From: Acidisphaera sp035272265
GTDB taxonomy: Bacteria > Pseudomonadota > Alphaproteobacteria > Acetobacterales > Acetobacteraceae
Direction: 5' to 3'
Assembly: GCA_035272265.1 (NCBI GenBank)
Contig: DATEQV010000515.1
Coordinates: forward strand, 1 to 19,365
Length of the DNA: 19,365 nucleotides
The stretch's first letter is position 1. Each line of letters begins with the position of its first letter. Below the pieces are notes generated by a model. The model did no database searches. It saw only the letters and a list, made by a program, of their open reading frames with translations, and was not told the origin of the DNA. This document shows positions 15,935 to 19,365 of the stretch, piece by piece. The position numbers and the translations under genes are program-made.

Positions 15935-16726
15935 TCAGTTGCCGTTCGGAATGTTGTAGGCGCCGGCGAAAGGCGCGACGGAGCCGGTGCGCGCCATGCC
16001 GAGCGCCGATTGGGTGTAGCCGGGCGTGCCGGCCGGCTGGGGTGGCGGGGTATAGACCGCCGCCGGCTGCGGGGCCAAACGCGCGGCGTACTGCGTAGTA
16101 GCGGGCGTGTAGGCCGCCGCCGGCGCGGCGACGCGGGCGGCCCCCAGCAGCGATCCGCCCGACCGCACCTCACGTGGCGCCGCCTCGGGATGATCGGCGG
16201 GCTTGGCGGCCTCCCGGACCCGATCGGGCGCCGGCTTCGCGGCCGCCACCGCGACCGGCGTGGCCGGCTTGGCCGGCGCCGTTGCCGCCGCAGCAGTCGC
16301 AGCAGGCTTCGACGGCTCGGCTCGCGCCACCGGCGTCGCCGGAGGGGCTGGCGGCGGCTGGACGGGTGCGGAGGCGCCGGACGGCGGCAGGCTCGTGTCC
16401 GGCGGCTCGTCGGTCGTCTGCGGCAGCGCGTCGGGCGGACGCACCGGCGGCAGCCGCTTGTCCAGCTCGGCCATGGTCGTGAACTGGGCCGGCTGCGTCG
16501 TCTGCAGCGACGAGAAACGGCCCGCGAGCCCGGCGAGGCGCTCCGGGTCGTTCAGCAGCGTCCATTCGGCCTGCAACACCCCGGAACGCTGGCGCGCCGC
16601 GTCGGCGGCCTGCAGCGTGGCCTCGATCTGCTTGTCCAGCATCAGGGTGCGATGCTTGACCTGATACAGATACAGGCCGGACCCGCACGCCAGGAGCATG
16701 CAGGCGGCGGTGAGCGGGCGGATCAT
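15935..16726 (-). CDS. ftsL: FtsL-like cell division protein with long Pro/Ala-rich tail
   Basis: Small bitopic divisome protein acting with FtsQ and FtsB to activate FtsWI. The call rests on position (between rsmH and ftsI) and architecture, because FtsL sequences diverge strongly. 263 residues: about three cytoplasmic residues, a membrane segment (4-22), a helical segment with coiled-coil character (about 25-62), and a short conserved-looking region ending in LAGLAGRFSSLQ (64-75). Residues ~92-263 are rich in Pro, Ala and Lys and look disordered. The core FtsL part is of normal size; the tail roughly doubles the length of a typical ~100-130-residue FtsL. The end contains two YTP motifs (206-208, 225-227) and GYTQS. 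ATG at 16726 overlaps the rsmH stop (ATGA), with GGAG 6 bases upstream. Confidence 0.85.
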   Translation of the reverse strand: MIRPLTAACMLLACGSGLYLYQVKHRTLMLDKQIEATLQAADAARQRSGVLQAEWTLLNDPERLAGLAGRFSSLQTTQPAQFTTMAELDKRLPPVRPPDALPQTTDEPPDTSLPPSGASAPVQPPPAPPATPVARAEPSKPAATAAAATAPAKPATPVAVAAAKPAPDRVREAAKPADHPEAAPREVRSGGSLLGAARVAAPAAAYTPATTQYAARLAPQPAAVYTPPPQPAGTPGYTQSALGMARTGSVAPFAGAYNIPNGN

Positions 16727-17706
16727 GCGGCGCTCCGTTGGTTCGGAGAAATCTCGAGCCGGGCGATGGCGCGCAGCCGCGCGCTGCGGGCGCGCGGGTT
16801 GGCCGCCGTCTCGGCCGCGCCCGGCCGCAGCGCCCGCGGCGTGAGCAGGCGGAAGGCGGGGGAAGGCGACGGGCGCAACTGGCCGGGATCGTGGCGCGAC
16901 GGCGCGGGCGTGCGCCCCGCCGCCTCGGTCATGAAGCGTTTGACGATGCGGTCTTCCAGCGAGTGAAACGCGACCACCACCAGACGACCGCCGGGTGCGA
17001 GCATGGACGCCGCCGCCGACAGTCCGCGGGCGATCTCGCCGAGTTCGTCGTTCACCCGGATGCGCAGCGCCTGGAAGCTGCGCGTCGCCGGGTCGATGCC
17101 CGAGCGGTCGGGCGGCAGGACCGAGCGGATGATCTCGGCGAGCCTGCCGGTGGTCTCGATCGGCGCCTCGGCGCGGGCGCGAAGGATGGCGCGCGCGATG
17201 CGGCGGGACTGTCGTTCCTCGCCGTATTCGTAGAGCATATCGGTCAGCTCGCGTTCCGGCATCGTCGCGATCAGCTCGGCCGCCGTCGGGCCGCCCGTGG
17301 GGCCCGACGCGTCCATGCGCATATCGAGCGGACCGTCCGCGCGGAACGAAAAACCCCGCGCCGCATCGTCGAGCTGAAATGAAGACACGCCGAAATCGAA
17401 CACCACGCCATCGAGCCTGCTGACGCCGGAGTCCGACAAGAGCGCACACAGGTCGCCGAAACGGCCGTGTATTAGATGCAGGCGACCTGGATAGCGCGCG
17501 GCGAGCGCCGCGCCGCGCGCGATCGCCTGCGGATCGCGGTCGATCGCATACAGCACGCAGGACGCCGCCTGCAGGATCGCCGCCGCATAGCCGCCGCCGC
17601 CGAACGTGGCGTCGAGATAGCTGCCGCCATCGTGCGGCGCGAGCGCGGCGAGCACCTCGGCCAGCATGACCGGCACATGGCCCGCGCGGCCGCCTTCGGC
17701 GCTCAT
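16723..17706 (-). CDS. rsmH: 16S rRNA (cytosine1402-N4)-methyltransferase RsmH
   Basis: S-adenosylmethionine-dependent enzyme (formerly MraW) methylating N4 of C1402 in the 16S rRNA decoding centre. 327 residues. HVPVMLAEVLAAL (10-22) is the standard N-terminal motif. The SAM-binding loop is LDATFGGGGYAAAIL (31-45), with YAIDRDPQA as the following acidic strand. FDFGVSSFQLDDAARGFSF, DMRMD and VVAFHSLEDRIVKRFM are all hallmarks of the family. The ATG at 17706 overlaps the mraZ stop (ATGA), with GGGGAA 6 bases upstream. Its position as the second gene of the dcw cluster is the usual one. The frame extends open into mraZ, but the canonical start is clear. Confidence 0.98.
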   Translation of the reverse strand: MSAEGGRAGHVPVMLAEVLAALAPHDGGSYLDATFGGGGYAAAILQAASCVLYAIDRDPQAIARGAALAARYPGRLHLIHGRFGDLCALLSDSGVSRLDGVVFDFGVSSFQLDDAARGFSFRADGPLDMRMDASGPTGGPTAAELIATMPERELTDMLYEYGEERQSRRIARAILRARAEAPIETTGRLAEIIRSVLPPDRSGIDPATRSFQALRIRVNDELGEIARGLSAAASMLAPGGRLVVVAFHSLEDRIVKRFMTEAAGRTPAPSRHDPGQLRPSPSPAFRLLTPRALRPGAAETAANPRARSARLRAIARLEISPNQRSAA

Positions 17707-18188
17707 GCGCCGTTCCCCGCACGCAAGGCGCCGCCGGGCAGCGTCAGGTGGGCGCTGCGGGCACGCTCCCGCGCCTCGATGCGGCGGCGCTCGGCGGCCT
17801 CCGGCTCCCAGATCTGGAACCACCGGCCGAGACCCATGAACACCACGGTGTCCGACAGGTTGGCGTGCGACACGAGCGCGTCGGGCAGCACGATGCGCCC
17901 CTCGCGATCGGCCTCCACCGGATGCGCGTCGGCGTACAGCGCGGCGGCGAGGTCGTCGTGGTCCTCGCCGAACAGGTCGAGCCGCTCCAGCGGCGGCCCG
18001 AGCGCATGGAATGTGGCCGGGGGCCAGCCCTCGATGCACGGATGCTTGTGCGACGGACGCAGCACCAGCGCGGCCGCGTCGTCGCTGCCGTTGGCGAGCG
18101 TGCGCAGGACGGCGCGGAACGGCGCGGGGACGGATACGCGGCCCTTGGCGTCCAGCCGATTCTGGTGGGTGCCGAGGAAATGCGTCAT
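17703..18188 (-). CDS. mraZ: Transcriptional regulator MraZ
   Basis: Ring-forming DNA-binding protein with two swapped-hairpin AbrB-like repeats; in E. coli it represses its own dcw promoter. 161 residues. Both repeats carry the DxxxR motif: DAKGR (13-17) in RLDAKGRVSVPAPFR, and DREGR (94-98) in ADREGRIVLPDAL. The C-terminus is rich in Glu/Arg. The ATG at 18188 gives THFLGTHQNRLDAKGR, which aligns with the usual MraZ beginning. An in-frame ATG 30 codons upstream (18278) would add a Gly/Pro/Arg-rich leader and is judged non-coding. First gene of the cluster; a candidate operator array lies about 100 bp upstream, so autoregulation is likely. The stop overlaps rsmH. Confidence 0.97.
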   Translation of the reverse strand: MTHFLGTHQNRLDAKGRVSVPAPFRAVLRTLANGSDDAAALVLRPSHKHPCIEGWPPATFHALGPPLERLDLFGEDHDDLAAALYADAHPVEADREGRIVLPDALVSHANLSDTVVFMGLGRWFQIWEPEAAERRRIEARERARSAHLTLPGGALRAGNGA

Positions 18189-18283
18189 CCGGCCCTGTGG
18201 GTGCTCCCTCCGCCCCGTTCCTCGGCGCCTTGGCCCGGGTGCGCCCGGCCCGACCCCGCCGCCGCACCGCACGGGCATGGCCG
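18189..18283 (-). other. GC-rich mraZ leader with possible G-quadruplex motif
   Basis: This is the presumed 5' untranslated part of the mra transcript between the proposed promoter and the mraZ ATG. On the coding strand it contains four G runs of three or more within 18234-18257, with loops of 2, 2 and 7 bases, which fits the simple G-quadruplex pattern. A competing hairpin through CCCGGG is also possible. The bases AGGGCCGG directly before the ATG are the only ribosome binding site candidate and are spaced tightly. In GC-rich DNA such motifs arise easily, so the functional reading is uncertain. Confidence 0.35.
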
Positions 18284-18327
18284 TGGGAGACCATGGGTTA
18301 CCATGGGCTAATATGGGCGTCAAAGGG
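18284..18327. promoter_or_regulatory. Candidate MraZ operator: TGGG boxes every 10 bp
   Basis: On the + strand TGGG occurs at 18284, 18294, 18304 and 18314, with a degenerate AGGG at 18324: four perfect boxes and one imperfect one in exact 10-bp register, so all face the same side of the helix. MraZ of E. coli is known to bind direct repeats of TGGGN separated by 5 bp upstream of mraZ, which has the same period. The array covers the spacer, the proposed -10 region and the likely start site of the promoter read toward mraZ, as expected for autorepression. The TGGG reading is on the strand opposite to mraZ transcription. Confidence 0.8.
18295..18323 (-). promoter_or_regulatory. Proposed mra (dcw) promoter
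   Basis: TTGACG, one base from the sigma-70 -35 consensus, lies at 18323-18318 on the minus strand. With a 17-bp spacer the -10 hexamer would be TAACCC at 18300-18295, which matches the consensus poorly. Start of transcription would be near 18288, giving a leader of about 100 bases. Support comes mainly from the good -35 box, its place between rnpB and mraZ, and its overlap with the MraZ-like boxes. Confidence 0.5.
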
Positions 18328-18332
18328 ATACT

Positions 18333-18358
18333 GCCCGATTTTGCTAGAAAAATCGGGC
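18333..18358. repeat. Perfect 10-bp inverted repeat upstream of the mra promoter
   Basis: GCCCGATTTT (18333-18342) and AAAATCGGGC (18349-18358) are perfect reverse complements separated by a 6-base loop. The repeat ends 9 bp upstream of the proposed -35 box and lies about 115 bp downstream of the mature rnpB 3' end. It could be the rnpB transcription terminator, although no T tract follows the stem on the minus strand, or a protein-binding palindrome at the mra promoter. Its AT-rich centre stands out in this GC-rich window. Confidence 0.75.
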
Positions 18359-18473
18359 GTTTGTCGCGCGCGGGGGCAATCGTTACCTGAGCGTGAACAG
18401 GTCGGCGCCCGGCGGCGACTTCGCGGGGCAAGTATTCGCGTTCTGTTCTCGCTTGAACGCGGCGGGAGGAGAA

Positions 18474-18894
18474 GCGCCAGACGGCCTGTAAGCCGGGTTC
18501 TGTCCGGCTCGTTGCCGAGCCGGGACGGCCATTCCTCTGGGACGCGCCTTACGGCGCGCCTCGCGCGACCTACCCGGGCGGCGAGGCGGGAACGCCTCTG
18601 GTGCTGCCTTTCGGCGCACCCGCCGCCCCTATTCGGTCTTGCTCCCGGTGGGGTTTACCGTGCCGCCCCTGTTGCCAGGCGCGCGGTGCGCTCTTGCCGC
18701 ACCGTTTCACCCTTGCCGGCTGGCCCTTGCCGCGTTTCCGAGGCGCGGGCGGGCCGGCGGTATGTTCTCTGTGGCACTTTCCCTGGGGTCGCCCCCGCCG
18801 GCCGTTAGCCGGCACCGCGTTCCCGTGGAGCCCGGACTTTCCTCCGGCACACCGGCAAAGCCGCTGCGCCGGCGGCCGTCCGGCCGTCTGGCGC
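18474..18894 (-). ncRNA. rnpB: RNase P RNA (bacterial type A)
   Basis: Catalytic RNA of RNase P, which removes 5' leaders from tRNA precursors. On the minus strand the conserved 5' core AGGAAAGTCCGGGCTCC and the 3' core GGACAGAACCCGGCTTACAG are present and form helix P4. Between them lie ACAGAGAACATACCGCC, GGTGAAACGGTGCGGCAAGA, CACGGTAAACCCCACC, GCAAGACCGAATAGGGG and CCCGGGTAGG, all in the order of type A RNase P RNA. The ends are set by helix P1: 18882-18894 pairs perfectly over 13 bp with 18474-18486. Length is about 420 bases. It is followed on the same strand by mraZ, an arrangement I recall from other alphaproteobacteria. The mature ends may differ by a few bases. Confidence 0.97.
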
Positions 18895-18910
18895 GCCCAC
18901 TCGTGGGCGC
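18893..18910. repeat. 8-bp inverted repeat over the rnpB start region
   Basis: GCGCCCAC (18893-18900) and GTGGGCGC (18903-18910) are perfect reverse complements with a 2-base centre. The palindrome covers the predicted -10 region and start site of rnpB and touches the first two bases of helix P1. It may be a regulator-binding site, or a chance product of high GC. Confidence 0.5.
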
Positions 18911-18927
18911 CGTCACGGTGTTGTCAA
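18899..18927 (-). promoter_or_regulatory. Proposed rnpB promoter
   Basis: A perfect TTGACA -35 box lies at 18927-18922 on the minus strand. A 17-bp spacer leads to ACGAGT (18904-18899), a weak -10 hexamer. The usual distance from the -10 box puts the first transcribed base at about 18892-18893, which agrees within a base or two with the 5' end of helix P1 deduced independently from the RNA structure. That agreement is the main support. Confidence 0.65.
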
Positions 18928-18945
18928 GGCCCGCCGGGGCGGGCC
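18928..18945. terminator. GC-rich hairpin after the MmgE/PrpD gene (possible terminator)
   Basis: GGCCCGCC and GGCGGGCC form a perfect 8-bp stem with a 2-base centre (or 7 bp with a 4-base loop), 21 bp after the stop of the MmgE/PrpD gene and directly before the rnpB -35 box. On the minus strand it is followed by only two T residues, so it is at best a weak intrinsic terminator. It may equally be an insulating stem or pause site. Confidence 0.4.
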
Positions 18946-18966
18946 ACGGCGACGCCGGCGTGAACG

Positions 18967-19365
18967 CTATGCTCTCGCCGCGCCCGCGCGCGTGATGTCG
19001 CCGGCATCGGCGAGCGTGCCGGCGTGCCAGCACAGGTCCATCAGCTTGCGGACCTGATCCGGCGGCAGGATGCCCTCCGCGAGATCAGAGAATTTCGCCT
19101 CGAGCTGCGCATCGGTCATCGGCTTCTCGGTGCTGCCGACGGCGTGGTCGATGTGCTTCGTCAGCGTGCGGCCGTCCTTCAGCTTGATGACCATGTCGAC
19201 CTGATCGGGCTTCACGCCCTCGGTCACGATCGGCTTGACGCGCTTGCGCAGCGCCACGGCCGCGGGGTCGTTCACCGCCGCGTCGCTGAACTGCTTCTCG
19301 CCGGCCTTTCCGGTGATCAGGGCGATCGCGACGATGTGGTAGATGCTGAATTTGCCCTCCAGGCC
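18967..19365 (-). CDS. MmgE/PrpD family protein, C-terminal fragment (5' end outside window)
   Basis: 132 codons are visible; the start lies beyond the right edge. The sequence GLEGKFSIYHIVAIALITGK followed by QFSDAAVNDPAAVALRKRV and VDMVIKLKDGRTLTKHIDHA resembles the C-terminal domain of MmgE/PrpD proteins, the family that includes 2-methylcitrate dehydratase (PrpD) and iminodisuccinate-type lyases. Typical features are the GKFSIYH start of the small domain, LEAKFSDLAEGILP, and a final helix in KLMDLCW. The catalytic residues lie in the part not seen, so substrate cannot be assigned. It has no functional link to the cell wall genes and is separated from them by rnpB with its own promoter. 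The stop is TAG at 18967-18969. Confidence 0.85.
   Translation of the reverse strand, partial: GLEGKFSIYHIVAIALITGKAGEKQFSDAAVNDPAAVALRKRVKPIVTEGVKPDQVDMVIKLKDGRTLTKHIDHAVGSTEKPMTDAQLEAKFSDLAEGILPPDQVRKLMDLCWHAGTLADAGDITRAGAARA

Noticed and set aside
13953..15959. Long + strand open frame (668 codons) opposite ftsI
   Set aside because: It mirrors the ftsI frame almost exactly, has a His/Arg/Asp-rich composition typical of antisense shadows, and matches no family I recognise.
18189..18431. Upstream extension of the mraZ reading frame (adds up to 81 residues)
   Set aside because: The extension covers the promoter, operator array and inverted repeat and is Gly/Pro/Arg-rich; MraZ proteins normally begin a few residues before the first DxxxR motif, as at the ATG at 18188.
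18440..18456. GTTCTGTTC and nearby GAAC, resembling parts of a LexA (SOS) box
   Set aside because: The alphaproteobacterial LexA box is GTTC-N7-GTTC; here the spacing between GTTC copies is 1 base, and the GTTC/GAAC pair is inverted with 6 bases between.
18011..18808. + strand open frame overlapping mraZ, its leader and rnpB
   Set aside because: It runs antisense through RNase P RNA and the mraZ control region; the sequence is fully explained by those features.

Overview
This window carries a nearly complete division and cell wall (dcw) cluster, all on the minus strand, from a GC-rich bacterium. Read 5'->3' on the minus strand, the order is: the 3' end of an MmgE/PrpD-family gene, rnpB (RNase P RNA), a short regulatory gap, then mraZ, rsmH, ftsL, ftsI, murE, murF, mraY, murD, ftsW, murG, murC, murB, ddl, ftsQ, ftsA and ftsZ. 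ftsZ runs off the left edge and the MmgE/PrpD gene off the right edge. No mobile element, CRISPR array, tRNA or clear sign of horizontal transfer was seen.

Organism: the murC-murB-ddl-ftsQ-ftsA-ftsZ order (murB inside the cluster), rnpB next to mraZ, a MurB of alphaproteobacterial appearance and very high GC suggest an alphaproteobacterium. Acetobacteraceae or another Rhodospirillales-type lineage is my best guess, but that finer placement is weak. MurE has the DNPR motif expected for meso-diaminopimelate, consistent with a Gram-negative cell wall.

Layout: 18967-19365 holds the MmgE/PrpD C-terminus. 18474-18894 is rnpB, with a consensus -35 box whose spacing places +1 at the base of helix P1. 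18188-18473 is the control region. It contains a perfect 10-bp inverted repeat, a TTGACG -35 box and an array of TGGG boxes at exact 10-bp spacing that looks like the MraZ operator. From 18188 down to 1102, fifteen genes follow with no gap larger than 2 bp; most junctions are ATGA, GTGA or TGATG overlaps. The chain breaks only between ftsA and ftsZ (94 bp).

Function: murB, murC, murD, murE, murF and ddl build UDP-MurNAc-pentapeptide in the cytoplasm. MraY and MurG make lipid I and lipid II at the membrane. FtsW and FtsI polymerise and crosslink septal peptidoglycan, with FtsQ and FtsL as regulatory bitopic proteins. FtsZ and FtsA form the cytoplasmic ring. MraZ probably regulates the operon, and RsmH methylates 16S rRNA. 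The least ordinary features are the long Pro/Ala-rich periplasmic tails of FtsL and FtsI, the polyproline start of FtsI, and the MraZ-box array. I do not see a wholly new system here.
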